64,000 bases of DNA from Brienomyrus brachyistius (GCF_023856365.1 NC_064553.1:19183453-19247452), one strand, 5' to 3'; numbered from the stretch's first letter, positions 44,846 to 56,609 are shown. Numbers and translations: made by a program. Notes: generated by a model from the sequence alone, not told the origin.

Positions 44846-45336
44846 ATGGCGCATAACACGTTTATGTCCGAACCTACTCTGGCAGCTCCTGCAACGAAAA
44901 GTGATTCTGAATCCCCAGTCCATGTGAAACTTGCTGTTTCCGCTGAGGTCCCCTCCACTACGGACACACTGATCATGGCACAGGCGGATGATTCCTCCTT
45001 GGAGGCTTGTCGTACCTCCTCTTGTGGAAAAGGCAGAGTTAAAGGACCACCCCACCGCATATTTCTATCACAACTGAGTGTTGATGCGGAAGTGGACCCC
45101 TCCAGACTCACCTTTCGAGTGGGCTATTGTATTTCAGGTGATAGTCCCATATTTATATCATGCTTATGTTTTGTCCCTCGCTCACGTTCACCCGTGTTCG
45201 GGTCATCTCGGAATCCGGAAAATGCTAGCCCGTTACCTGACATACTTCTTCTGGCCTGGTGTGAACACTGACGTGCGACAATATTGTAACTCTTATCATG
45301 TTTGCCAGGTAGTGGGTAAGCCAAACCAGACTATTG
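44846..45336 (+). pseudogene. Gmr1-like integrase N-terminus, plus strand
   Basis: The plus frame 44846-45271 has KLAVSAEVPSTTDTLIMAQ, homologous to the minus-strand KLAISPEVPFTRDALITAQ. A shifted frame continues with GHLGIRKMLARYLTYFFWPG and YHVCQVVGKPNQTIV (45203-45337), the zinc-binding domain. It is cut at 45337 by a LINE insertion and resumes at 46774. This copy faces the inverted one head to head. Confidence 0.65.
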
Positions 45337-46773
45337 TATTCATCCATCCATCATCTCCCGCTTAATCCGAGGTTGGGTCGCGGGGGAAGCAGTCTCAGCA
45401 GGGAGGCCCAGACTTTCTTCTCCCCGGCCACTTCATCCAGCTCCTCTGAGGGGATCCCAAGGCGTTCCAAGGCCAGCCGAGAGACACAGTCCCTCCAGTG
45501 TGTCCTGGGCCTTCCAGGGGGCCTCCTCCCAGTGGGAATTGCCTGGAACACCTCACCAGGGAGGCGTCCAGGAGGCATCCTAATTAGATGGCTTCTCTCA
45601 ATGCGGAAGAGCAGCAGCTCTACTCTGAGTCTGTCCCGAATGACTGAGCTCCTCACCCTATCTCTAAAGGAGAGCCCAGCCACCCTGCGGAGGAAACCCA
45701 TTTCGGCCGCTTGCACTCGTGATCTCGTTCTTTCGGTCACTACCCACAGCTCGTGACTATAGGTGAGGGTAGGAACGTAGATCGACTGGTAAATCGAGAG
45801 CTTTGCCTTTTGGCTCAGCTCTTTCTTCACCATGACAGACTGATGCAACGCCCACATCACTGCTGACGCTGCACCGATCCGCCTGTCGTTCCATCGTTCC
45901 CTCACTCGTGAACAAGACCCCGAGATACTTAAACTCCTCCACTTGGGAGAGGACCCCATCCCCAACCCAGAGAGAGCATTCTACCCTTTTCCGGCTGAGG
46001 ACCATGGTCTCGGATTTGGAGGTGCTGATTCTTATCCCAGCTGCTTCACACTCGGCTGCAAACTGCTCCAGTCAGAATAGAAGGTCACGGTCCGATGAAG
46101 CCAACAGAAGTACATTATCTGCAAAAAAGCAGAGACCTAATCCTTAGGTCACCAAACCGGACACCCTCAATGCCCTGGCGGCGCCTAGAAATTCTGTCCA
46201 TAAAAATTATGAACAGAATCAGTGACAAAGGGCAGCCCTGATGGAGTCCAACCCTCACCGGAAACGAGTCCGACTTATTGCCGCCCATGCAGACCAGGAT
46301 CTGGCACCAGTCATACAGGGACCAAACTGCCCTTAAAAGGAAGTCCGGCACCCCATACTCCTGGAGCACTGCCCACAGGACTCCCCGAGGGACACAGTCA
46401 AATGTATTCTCCACAAAAAACATGTGGACTGGTTAGGCAAACTCCCATGAACCCTCCAAATCCCTGCGGAGAGTAGGGGTCCACTGTTCCACGGCCAGGG
46501 CGAAAACCACACTGCTCCTCCTGAATCCGAGGTTCGACAATCCGGCAAACACTCCTCCCCAGAACCCCCGAATAGACCTTACCAGGGAGGCTGAGGAGTG
46601 TGATCCCCTTGTAGTTGGAGCACACCCTCCGGTCCCCCTTCTTAAAGAGGGCGACCACCACCCCAGTCTACCAGTCCAGAGGCACTGCCCCCGATGTCCA
46701 CGCGATGCTGCAGATGCTTGTCAACCAAAACAGCCCCGCAACATCCAGACTTGAGGAACTCCAGGCGAATCTC
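45337..46773 (-). mobile_element. 5'-truncated LINE inserted in the integrase remnant, minus strand
   Basis: Minus-strand frames give a reverse transcriptase (46661-46115: LHQGCPLSLILFIIFMDRI, ending where the catalytic FADD should be but is damaged). Then follow VEEFKYLGVLF (45940-45910) and a long C-terminal ORF (45965-45351) with TYSHELWVVTERTRS, RMPPGRLPGEVF and GRRPPGRPRTHWRD. The 3' end is a GATGGATGAAT-type tail at 45337-45350. A 13-bp duplication with two mismatches flanks it (AACCAGACTATTG at 45324-45336; AACCAGACCACTG at 46774-46786). The C-terminal signature is common in fish LINEs; the clade is not assigned. Confidence 0.7.
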
Positions 46774-47400
46774 AACCAGACCACTGCACCGGCTCCCTTA
46801 CAGTACGTCCAATCCCTGCAATAGGAGAACCTTTTCAGCACATGCTCATCGACTGTGTTAGTCGCTTACCAAAAACTTGCTCAGGAAATTGTTACTTGTT
46901 TACCCTGATGTGTACCGCTCCTCGGTTCCTGGAAGCCATCCCTATTCGTAGTCTCCGGACCCTTGTAATAGTTAGGCATTTGATCAAGTTCTTTACAACA
47001 TTTGGGCTTCTGAGGAATGTGTAATCCGACTAAGGTACCAATTTCTCGTCCCAACTCTCTCTCTCTTCTCCTTTTCGTGATACGCAATGTAGGAATCCAC
47101 TGGATTCAGTCCTGCAGAGCTAGTATTCGGCCACACTGTTCAAGGCCCCCTGAAGACCTTACAGGAGCAGGGGTTGTCTCCAGGTGCGTTGTCCCCTTCG
47201 CAGAATCTAAGTTTGTTAGCTCCCTTCATGAAAGGAGGTTTGCTGTTAGGGAATTAGCTCATCGGTCTCTGGGAGCTGTGCAGGAGAAAATGAAAGGAAG
47301 TTTCGATAAGTCCACAAGGACCTGGTGCTTCCAACCAGGGGATCGTGTCTTAGTCCTTCTGCCGCTACCCAGTTCCTCCCTGCATGCCCAGTTTTGAAGT
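46774..47400 (+). pseudogene. Gmr1-like integrase core and C-terminus, plus strand
   Basis: After the LINE the plus strand resumes with APLQYVQSLQ and LIDCVSRLPKTCSGNCYLF (46842-46905), FFTTFGL (46990-47010), a PAELVFGHTVQGPLKTL stretch (about 47113-47165), and ERRFAVRELAHRSLGAVQEKM and QPGDRVLVLLPLP (47237-47380). Stops and frameshifts break it repeatedly. Confidence 0.6.
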
Positions 47401-47459
47401 CCATATACAGTCCAGGCGAAACTTAGTCCCACTAATTATGTATTAGAAATGCCTGGAGG

Positions 47460-48540
47460 AAAACTTGTGTGTGCCACATGTTAAAACCCTACCTTGATCA
47501 CCCGGTCTCTGACCCCTCGTCCGTCTTTGCCACAGTCCCCACACCTGAAGGCATAGCATCTGTCAATGAGTACTCGCCAGAGGTTGATTATCTGTCGTTA
47601 GGAAAAAACTGTTTACCTTGTGCTTGCAAACTGAACTCAGAGGCGCTTCAGACCCTTCCAAACCATCTCTCCCACCTACCTCTCAGCGCCCAAACCAACA
47701 TCACGTCCCTAGTAACCAGATTTTAGTCCCTATTCGCAGACCCCTGTTATTGAACATGACATCGATGTTGGTGATCTTGTCCTTATTAAGCAGCACCTCT
47801 ACCATGTCAATCTGCATAAGCAATGCTTACTAGAGCAAGAAACTAGTGACCTGGTAAAGACTGGTCTAGCTGAAGCCCCTGGAGCTCCCCGTGTCTGCTG
47901 GTCCCCAAGCCTGACGGCACGTTCAGGTTTTGTACAGATTAATGGCTTAATGCTGTGACTTGTCTGGTCGACTACCGTCTTCTACACATGGAAGATTGTG
48001 TTGATCGCATCGGTACCGCAAAATATGTTACCAAATTAGATTTGCTAAAGGGCTATTGGCAAGTTCCTCTAACCCCTCGTGCCTCCGTGATTTCCGCATT
48101 TGCTACCCCCGATGTATTCCTACAATAGTCGGTTATGCCTTTCTGATTGCGTAATGCCTCAGCGACCTTCCAGTATTTAATGTGAGTGCTTGGTGACGTA
48201 CAAAATTGTGATGTATACTTAGACGGCGTGGTCGTCCACTCGGATTTGTGGGAGCAGTATGTGTTTTCACTTGAGCAGGTGTTTGTCTGGCTGCATAAGG
48301 CTTTGTTGGTTCTTAACCTAGAAGAATGTGAATTCGGAAAAGGTACGATTAGTTACCTCGGAAAAGTGGTGGGTCATGGGATGGTAAAGCCTTTGGGTGC
48401 AAAAGTCCAGGCCATTGGTTCAGTTACTTCGCCGCAGACACCCCGAGATCTAAAGAGTTTCCTCGGAATGGCCGATGCTTCTGGTGGAATTTCTCAGATG
48501 TGGTCACACTCCTTACGTAGCTGCTTCGCAAAAATGTAAA
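47460..48540 (+). pseudogene. Gmr1-like linker and reverse transcriptase, plus strand
   Basis: The plus frames read CHMLKPYLDHPVSDP (47475-47520), VPKPDGTFRFCTD (47905-47940), MEDCVDRIGTAKYVTKLDLLKGYWQVPLTPRAS (47988-48085) and the catalytic region CDVYLDGVVVHSDL (48206-48247, Gly instead of the second Asp). They continue with EECEFGKGTISYLGKVV to 48539. It follows the integrase, confirming the Gmr1-type order. It is broken by several stops. Confidence 0.65.
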
Positions 48541-48559
48541 ATTCATTTGGTCCCCCACG

Positions 48560-49010
48560 TGCCAGGCCACCTTTGATGCTGTAAAGCTATTGCTTAGTAC
48601 TGTAGCTCCCCTGTCTTGGCTGCCCCGGACTTCACTAGACCCTTCAAGTTTGAGGTGAACGCTAGTGGCGTGGCTGCCGGTGCAATCCTCCTGTGGGAGG
48701 ATCCCATGGAGAGTCACCCCATATGTTATTTCTCCAAAAAGTTTGTGAAACACTAACTATCTTATAGGGCCATCGAGAAAGAGGCACTAGCCCTGTTACT
48801 GGCCCTACAACACTTCAAAGTGTATGTCGGACATAGTGCTTAACCCGTGGTTGTGTACACTGATACCCCCTGGTATTTTTAGACTGCATGTGTAATACCA
48901 ACCAGCGTCTCATGCTCTGGGCTATGGTCGTCCCAGCCTTTAAAAGGTATAAGAAAGGTGTTGCTAGCCAGGTGGCTGATGCTCTCTCCCGAGCTTGACC
49001 GCCCTTCTGT
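48560..49010 (+). pseudogene. Gmr1-like RNase H remnant, plus strand
   Basis: Weak similarity to the RNase H part is spread over several frames, ending with a VADALSRA-like end (48976-49000), the usual end of this domain. A purine-rich tract (TGAGTGGAGGAG, 49121-49133) sits directly before the LTR. Confidence 0.45.
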
Positions 49011-49133
49011 ATGTTTGTATTTTTGGGGGCTCCTTTTCTATGGGTGAATTGTTTTTTTGGTACTAATTGGTGGTACACATTTGGTACAATGTGATTGTGA
49101 ACACCCGCCTGGGTTCACTCTTGAGTGGAGGAG

Positions 49134-49943
49134 TGTTACATGCTGTAAGATTTAGGGAGGGTTGTCCTGTAGGTTCTCCGGACATCCTGTCCGATCGCCG
49201 TTCGTCAGCCACCCCTTCGGCTCCGCCTCCCGGACCTGAACACGTCTCCCTCCCGCCTCCAATGCACCGCTCATCACTTCCGGTTCCTGTACAGCAGAGG
49301 CCTGCAGCTCACAACCTCGCAAGTGCTTTTGTTTGTTGTGTTTGGTTGGTTTGCTTGTTGTATGGTATCTGACTTCTTGTGTATAATGGTTCTGATTGAT
49401 TGGTTTCTGATTTCTTGCTTTGGCCCTTTGTACTTTCACTTTGGTTCTGACTGCTCTCTGGTATTTTCGATCCCTTGCCTGACTTCTGACTATAATTTTG
49501 CTCCAAATTTGCTCGACTCGGTATTTTGGACACTGTGTTTGCTTTGTGTTGTTTGTATGTACCGGTGCGTAAGGAATGACTGCTTTTTTGTTTCTGCGAA
49601 CGCGTGTGATTTATCTGTTGTTTGGTTAGGGAGACAGGGATTAGTATTGTTGTTTAGTTTGACCTGTTTCTGTGCACTTTGGGTTAGATGAGATTGGGAC
49701 ATGTTCGTTAGTGATTTTTGTTTATTGCTTTGGCCTTAGTCACTCCTGAAGTCTGTTGCACCTGGTGTTTGGACAGTGTCTGTGAATAAACATAAAAAAA
49801 CTATAAAAAGACCCCTTTGTTTCCTGTGTCCCTCTTCCCATTCCCTGGTTGTCTCGTCTTCTCTTTTGTTTTCTCTCTCTCCGTCTCTCTCTCTTTCCCT
49901 TTCCATTCTGTCGATCCTTACTCCTAGACTAAGGATCGTAACA
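49134..49943 (+). repeat. 3' LTR (810 bp)
   Basis: Starts TGTTACATGC and ends GATCGTAACA, preceded by a purine-rich tract. AATAAA lies at about 49786. By eye it differs from the 5' LTR at roughly one base in ten over the first 220 bp, so the pair is old or the LTRs come from different copies. Confidence 0.75.
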
Positions 49944-50734
49944 CTAGCTATTGAAAAAAAATCAGGGGCTAAGTTTATCTAAGGCTTGATTTTTTTTTGT
50001 GGGAAGACTGGCATTGTGGATAAAATACTTGGGACTAGGAATAAAATACTCTGGGCTATAACCCTGAGTGATTTGGCCCATGTGCCTCAGTCGGTGGATT
50101 GAGAAAGGTGTTTTTATATAAACTTGCTAAAAATGAAAAGGAAAACCTGTATCTTTAAAAACACACTCCATATTATAACCTTATTTATATGATAACAAAG
50201 CCCAGAAATGTCAACATGTGATTCTTGTGCTTTCACACTTAGTCTTGATACCTCAGATATGTGTTTCTAAGAACTGGATGAGTGGGTGCAGACTTATCTA
50301 GAAAATGCAGATGCACTGAATTCCAGATCATCGTACAATATTCATTTCTGGTGTTTGCTGAGCTTCTCCCATACTTTGGCTATTTTAATTGTGCTATTGG
50401 ACATGGGTTGTGCTGCTTTTAAATCAGTGAACAATACAGTAAGTTTTATGAAACCCTACTATCCATAATACATTACATAAATCGTTATAATGTAATCCAA
50501 TAACACAACTGGATTGCATGGCTAGAGTGAGATTTGAGGTGCATTGTGAAATTGGTTCCACAATTGGTTATATCCCAGTGCTCTAACAATAGTTATTTCC
50601 AATGATAACAACAGAAGAGAGATTCTGGATAGATGAGCAAACAATTATTGTGCTACTGAATATTACAACATAATGGTAACAGAGCATTCTTCAACAAGAT
50701 CAGAAACCAAACCAAACAAAATAATCCATGCATC

Positions 50735-51000
50735 CTGATCAGTTGCAGGCTTTGGGGGCTTTTCAAGTCTATCCCAGGCTACACAGTGTACAGAGCTGGA
50801 GTACACCCTGGATGGGACGACAGATCTTCACAGGGGGTGCACACACATGCACACACACACTCACACACACATCATACTATATGGGCAACTTTGAGACACC
50901 AGTCAGCCTAACTAGATGTCTTTAGAGGCAGCTCACAAAACATGGGAAGAAACTGGCAACAGTGCTGAGAAACCCTGCCCCCACCGCAAAACCAAAACTC
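50735..51000 (-). repeat. Decayed tRNA-SINE, minus strand
   Basis: Contains the SINE body motifs in order (GCTTTGGGGGC, CACACAC, GGGCAACTTTGAGACACCAGTCAGCCTAAC-like, CATGGGAAGAAACTGG). The head boxes are not intact. Confidence 0.4.
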
Positions 51001-52154
51001 CCTGACACTCAAATAACACAGAAGACAAGGGTTTTAAACTGGAGCATGGACATGTCACCCTGTTCTCAGTCAGCACACATCCAGCCATCTCAGTGCTCCC
51101 ACATTTACTTGCCATATATAATCCCTGCACCTTCTGTACTGCAGCTTACCATTTCAGAGAACCTATAAAATGCAACCTAGGTTTCTCATATTCAACTTTA
51201 TGTTTATATGGAAGGCTGAATAAGCACTGAAATCTTTGTGAAGCTGCAAAAATACATTTGAAATTAAAGTCTGGTTTTGAAATATATAAATGAGTTGTTA
51301 AACAAACCATAATGCCAGTTCCATCTCAATTTTATGACTCTGATACTTCCTTTGGGGTGTCCAAACACATCATAGCATTTTCACGTTAATACTCATGCAG
51401 TGACTCACCAGTAGCTGTTTTAAGGTGTTGAACACACAACCTTCTCCAGGTCTACTTAGTTAACCACTGCTGGTTACCTCACCAGCGATTGTGCATGATG
51501 TGGCGGACCACACACTTTGCAACCTCCGTCATTATAATCCTCTGGAATAAACCAGGATAAAGCTATTTATCCTTAATAAGGTATCTAGTTCACTCAGGGC
51601 CTGCTGGGTTTAATTAAATCAGGCATCTCTAGGCACCATTCCTGGTGATGACTTGCCTTGGTAACACAAGATCACCAGACCACTCCCATGACACGTCTCT
51701 TGCTCCAGCTAGCTATAAATGTTTGATTTTATGTGAATATTATTATAATGGTAGATGTTTTATTCTAGTCATCCTAGAAAAGCCTGATATGCTATGTGCT
51801 TCTATGTAGTTTTACTGCAGCATTACTCTCTGATAAATATGTGTGAGCTTCTAAATGCAGTGCAGCTGTCTCAAACAGGGTAATCTTGTGATCTGTTTCC
51901 TGTTCTATTTTTATTACTGACATAGTGCTGATATTGTTATCATGACCTGGATTTGAAATGATCTATCTCTTGTTCTTATCTCATATTTCCTAAACTAATG
52001 TAAATTCTAAAGTCGCAACTCAAAAAAAAAAAATCCTCTCCCCCCAAAAAACCCTTCAACCATCACCCCTTCATAAGGATGCAGTATTTGTAATGTTACC
52101 CTTTGCAGACATACAGTAGTTAATTAAATTTCATACTGAGGGCTCTTTCTCTGA

Positions 52155-52365
52155 GGGTGCCATGGTACCTCATTGGCTAATCCTGTGGCTTCTTTCCTCC
52201 AGGTTTCTGGGTTTGAATCTATCCATTTCTCTGCAGCTTTGTGAGGTTTGCATGTTCTCCCCTCTCTGTTTTAGTCCCATTCCTCCTCTAGTCCAGTGAT
52301 ATGCAGTTATGCCATCATAAATTGCTGAAGCCTTGTGCCCTATGCAGCCACGGACAGACTCCAGG
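52155..52365 (+). repeat. Decayed tRNA-SINE, plus strand
   Basis: Follows the layout GGTACCTCATTGGCTAATCC, GGGTTTGAATCTAT (B-box-like) and TTTGCATGTTCTCCCC, matching the head and centre of the complete SINEs. Confidence 0.45.
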
Positions 52366-52864
52366 TGAAAACCATCTATGGATGATTTCTTCTTCCTTTA
52401 TATTTATGTACTCTAGTGTGGTTGGTGCCATGCATATTCCTTACACATTTCACAGTAGACCAGGCCAAACCATCGGCAATGCATGTTTAACCTACCACTT
52501 ATGATGCTAGTGCCTTATTATGGATTAACAGATTTTTTGTATTCTGTTCGTGTTCTGATGTTGAATATGCAGAATTCCACCCACTCACCAGGAATGTAAG
52601 AGTTGCAGCAGTGACTCCTTCCCTCAAACGATTAACACCATTCTAGCTCTGGCTTGAAAAAGGTGCCTTTGCCACGATTGTAACCAAAAGCCATCTAACT
52701 TTGCTTGAATCTATGTAAACCACATATACAGTTGTAACACTACAGCAACACATCATTGTCAATCTCCCCATATGGCATTTAATCATATAACTTAAATTAT
52801 TATTATTATTATTTTTTGGAAATACAAATAGGATGGAAAATGTAATTCTTTTTCTAACTAATAG

Positions 52865-53060
52865 ACCACTGTTATCTTTCTTTTTATTGCCTCATCAAAT
52901 ATAAAAGCAGAATGTTGATAAGATGCAAAACAAAATGCAAAGAGAGCACAGGTAATGCAAACAATTAAACATAATGCAAACATTTTTAAAGTACACAGCA
53001 CACAAATAGAATGTCGTGCAGGAAATAAGTATGAATGCAAATAAATTAACTGGCAGTATA
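52865..53060. repeat. Dispersed repeat, copy 2
   Basis: Shares ordered motifs with 35930-36120 (see that entry). Confidence 0.5.
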
Positions 53061-53160
53061 TTCGCAGTTATTGGTGAAATGCTGAAAAAATCCATTTAAA
53101 TGTTTACATAGTATGCAAAGATCTCAATAGTTTCTTAATTAGTAATAAGTCCGTGATTGT

Positions 53161-54049
53161 GTCTATTTTTTCAACTCGAGATCAACTTCAGAGAAACATT
53201 TCTGGTTAATTACCATCCCAGATACTTGGGAGAGGATGAGCAGCCTACGAGGGAGGAGCCTTTTCGACTGTGCTGCGACTTGTGCTTCATTTTTACCTTC
53301 TAAAATCAAGCCGGGAAAGAATGTACTGCTCGTTGCTGTTTGTTTCTCTAGTATCGTGTATTTTTTAGCGTTTCAACTGGATGTGCATTTTACATTTTGC
53401 TGTTGTGGAGACGATATAGGCCAGAAAAACAGAAAGTCTTTTTCTTTAATATGACTAAGGCTGCGTAAAGTTTGGTCTGGAAATGACGACGAAAGACATC
53501 GCAGATATAAACAGATGAACCGATGAATTTTGTTAATCGCTGCTTGATTTAAACAAGTCTGATCGACTTTGTTTTGATAACAATGTGAGTGAAAATTGCA
53601 GTTTTTACGTTCAGTGATGCTCAGTGTTTAAAATAGTGGATCGTGATTTTTTTAAGATGATTGACGTGATTTTTTAATGATTCACTCTTCTCTACAGCGA
53701 TGTAGTAGATGGATGTTCAAGCAGATTTTTTAGTTGAAAAGTCAAATTTTACATTATAAGGATGAAGAAGTAGAAAATTTGTCCGACTCCCCCTCCACGA
53801 CTTATTTTAAAAAAGCGGAGTATACACAGATAAAGCACGTTAAATTTCGATTCACTTATTTTTTTTCTTTACCTTTTAAGGGATTATTTTCATTTACGGG
53901 GATATGTGAACTTAACCTTACCTTCGAGAGTAACGAAGAAATTCTGGATAAAAACATGGAAATAGATTCTTTCCTTTAACCAGGGGCGAACTTTTACCGT
54001 CTTTTTGAAAATTAAATATATTTTTTTCGTATTTCATGCTTTTTGCAGA
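53161..54049 (+). promoter_or_regulatory. Candidate 5' UTR and promoter zone of the calcium-channel gene
   Basis: The part at about 53220-53330 is richer in G and C than its surroundings. A T-rich tract ending TTTTTGCAG at 54040-54048 stands two bases before the start codon, as if a non-coding exon were spliced just ahead of it. No clear TATA box or initiator could be chosen by eye. The open frame 53236-53454 shows no recognisable protein. Confidence 0.35.
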
Positions 54050-54312
54050 ATGGCCACGTTTGGAGACGACGTGCCCAGCACGCTGGGATCCGGGGATGGG
54101 GGATCGGATAACATCATGGACTGTCAGGGATCGGCGATGCCTCCAGGTGGGATGGAGACACTTAAGCAAGCCAAAGCCCAGAGAGCCCGCACCATGGCCC
54201 TGTACAACCCAATACCTGTCAGACAAAACTGTTTAACCGTCAACAGATCCCTCTTCATCTTCGCGGAAAACAACATAATTAGAAAATACGCAAGGAAGAT
54301 TATAGAATGGCC
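54050..54312 (+). CDS. cacna1e: Cav2-type calcium channel alpha-1, first coding exon (cytosolic N-terminus)
   Basis: The start codon at 54050 opens [20 protein letters not shown], and the exon ends in [35 protein letters not shown] and KIIEWP. The block from [15 protein letters not shown] is characteristic of Cav2 pore subunits (P/Q-, N- and R-type), which let calcium into presynaptic terminals and dendrites. The GSGDG(G/D)SD stretch near residue 14 and the absence of a long Gly-rich region favour CACNA1E over CACNA1A and CACNA1B. Residue 88 (Pro) is split: two bases here and one in the next exon. The exon does not end at a GT but at ATATCCTTT, a minor-spliceosome donor. Confidence 0.85.
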
Positions 54313-54321
54313 ATATCCTTT
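54313..54321 (+). other. U12-type 5' splice site (ATATCCTTT)
   Basis: Matches the AT-AC class donor consensus at every position. Confidence 0.9.
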
Positions 54322-55137
54322 TCGGTAAAGGTAACAGAAAAACTTGTTCCATTAACCTGATTTTATATCCTTCAGCGCCCTATATATACAATACGTTAAA
54401 ACATTCTCTCCGTCTTTCCTTCACACACAAAGATTTTCAGCCTAAAATATTCTCGATTTCTTTGCAACAGTTGTTATTTGCAGTATAATTAATTCTTGTG
54501 GCATAATTCATTTATGTCTTGGGAATAATGGATACAGTTATGCAACTATCCTGCTACCTGTATCGATCAGTTTTTGCTGTGGTGTGCTCCGTGACGCTCC
54601 TAGTTTAATATTGTAACTTTCAACGTCATCCAGTAGTTTGTAACTTAAATACTGTGACGAAAAAAACAAGTCATAAAGACTTAATCGAAATGAATCATGT
54701 TAAATTTTTTTTTTCAGTGTGATTTTGTTACTTTTTACATTAAGAATAAAGTCAAATGTGAATCCTGGAGCAATGTAACATTTAATTTTTGAACCCTAAT
54801 TTTTAATAATTACAAAATCGCTGGGCAGTACAGGGTTGTTTGAAGTAGAAATTGTTAAATGTTTCTTTTGAAATATTTGTAAATGAGTAGTTTACTTCTA
54901 GATATACTCACTTTGAACATATGCTGCATACAGATATTCTTTATGACTTGATTTGCATTTCCTTGACTTGTTGAAGGAGTTACTGGTGCTGATGAGGGAC
55001 TTGGTGAAGGACTTGGTGCTGATGAGATAATGTATAATGTAATAGGGCAATCAGCAGACTTCTTTTATTTTGCAGAATGAACATACATGCTAAGGTCTTT
55101 GAAAGATAATATTTTTGTATAGCTTGTTTACACACAC

Positions 55138-55345
55138 TGGTGTAGCTCAGTGGGTTAAAGGTATCTGTGCCCATCTTTATAAGGTCATTTGCTCATGCGC
55201 CATGGCTAGTAGACTCATTATATCACCATTGGGGCCTTGAGTGAGGCACTTAACATCAGTCATCCCAGTGATGATGGCTGGTTGTGCTCTTGTATGTTAC
55301 TTTGGACAGAAGCATCTGATAAACAAGTTAATCTAAGTCCTTACA
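55138..55345 (+). repeat. tRNA-derived SINE of a second type
   Basis: The head GGTGTAGCTCAGTGGGTTAA is an A box. The 3' part GGGCCTTGAGTGAGGCACTTAAC ... TTTGGACAGAAGCATCTGATAAA is the familiar tail of a widespread fish SINE. The B box is decayed. Confidence 0.6.
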
Positions 55346-56609
55346 TAACATTGATTATCAAGGCAAATCCCATGGAAAATAATTATTACCCTGTAATAAT
55401 ATACATGGTATAATTAAACTACTATTATTATTTTACTCGTTTATTTAGTTTATTTTGCTTTTACAGCATAAGGTTAAAATCATTGATATCAGGAATAATC
55501 TCTTGAGAAAAATATACCACTGGTGTATTGTTATGTGACTGATACCAGAAGTGTTTTTCGGTTCTGCTGAATAATCAGTTATTATTTCTCTTGAATGGAA
55601 AAAAAAACTAGAGGTGACCTGAATCCTAGGTGATGGTAGAAAAACTCTCTCTTATTGTTGAGTGAATCTCATCCTTAGCTATGACTAAACTGTGGTTTGT
55701 GGTGGGGAATTGAATTTAAACGAGTTCAGGAGGGGAAATATTCCTCGTACTTTTGGGATTAGTGTTAGGTTAATAATTAAGTTTTTTCTTTCCTCCAGCA
55801 CTCTCACAACTGGGATCACTTTCTGGATTCAACAGAATAGGTCAGCATAAACTCTAACCCAGAATCATTATATTTAACCCAATATGCACCTAATAAGTCA
55901 TTTTTCTCCTTATGATGTGTCTTAGACTATTAATATACACTTTTCAGTACTTTCCATGCTGTCAACCAAAAGAAACTGGGGATAAGGCATTCAGAGACCT
56001 TTTGCAGTTATGAGGTCATAAAATTGATGACAGGCTATAAATTCCCTAAATCGAAACGTAACCTGTTTGTAAAGCAGAAGAAGAAAATGATAAGAAGAAA
56101 ATCGGATTTTGTGTTTCCGAGGGGAGGGTGGTTGTAGCTTCTTTTGTTTGCATTAAACTCATACTGTATACACTGTATATAGTTTAAGTTATGAGTACAG
56201 GGAGTGTTAGCTACAAAACTGATTTGTATTGCAAATGTAGTATGAGGATAAGGAGGTATTTTGTAAAGGCTTTTCTTCTTCAGGCACCATTGTGACTTTT
56301 GCGATCAGTACATCTCAGCAAAACTAATGAAAATAAATTTTAAAATAGCTTTTTACAGTGAACTTTCATATCGAGAAGAAGGCAAAAAACTGTGTATTGG
56401 CCGTGTGTAGTTTGAGGTCATGATAGCAGTTTGGCACACATGTAGCTTCCATCACATTTAATTATATCCCCACCCAACCATCTGTCCTCCATGTCAATGT
56501 CTATGATCTCCATTTCAGTGCTCTCACCCGCAAACAGTCACCATCTACAGGAAATATTACAGTAGCTTATTCACATAACAGCATTGCCTTTGAGACTGGG
56601 AGAGAAAAC

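Larger units (their letters stand above)
40671..49943 (+). mobile_element. Composite of decayed Gmr1-like LTR retroelements
   Basis: LTR-like ends (TGTTACACGCC at 40671; TGTTACATGC ... GATCGTAACA at 49134-49943) enclose gag and protease remnants on the plus strand, and an inverted pol fragment on the minus strand (42030-44690). A plus-strand integrase split by a LINE follows, then reverse transcriptase and RNase H remnants. Integrase comes before reverse transcriptase, the order described for Gmr1-type Gypsy elements. The outer flanks (TATAG and CTAGC) do not match, so a simple single insertion is unlikely. Confidence 0.75.
49944..53160. other. Intergenic DNA upstream of the calcium-channel gene
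   Basis: AT-rich DNA with two decayed SINEs (50735-51000 minus; 52155-52365 plus) and one copy of a dispersed repeat (52865-53060). I see no gene. Confidence 0.5.

Noticed and set aside
40666..49948. A simple single insertion of the Gmr1-like element
   Set aside because: The flanking five bases differ (TATAG and CTAGC), the 5' LTR is truncated, and an inverted pol lies inside.
53236..53454. 72-codon frame upstream of the calcium-channel start as a gene or alternative N-terminus
   Set aside because: It has no recognisable similarity and no splice site that would join it in frame to the channel; more likely a chance frame in a 5' UTR.
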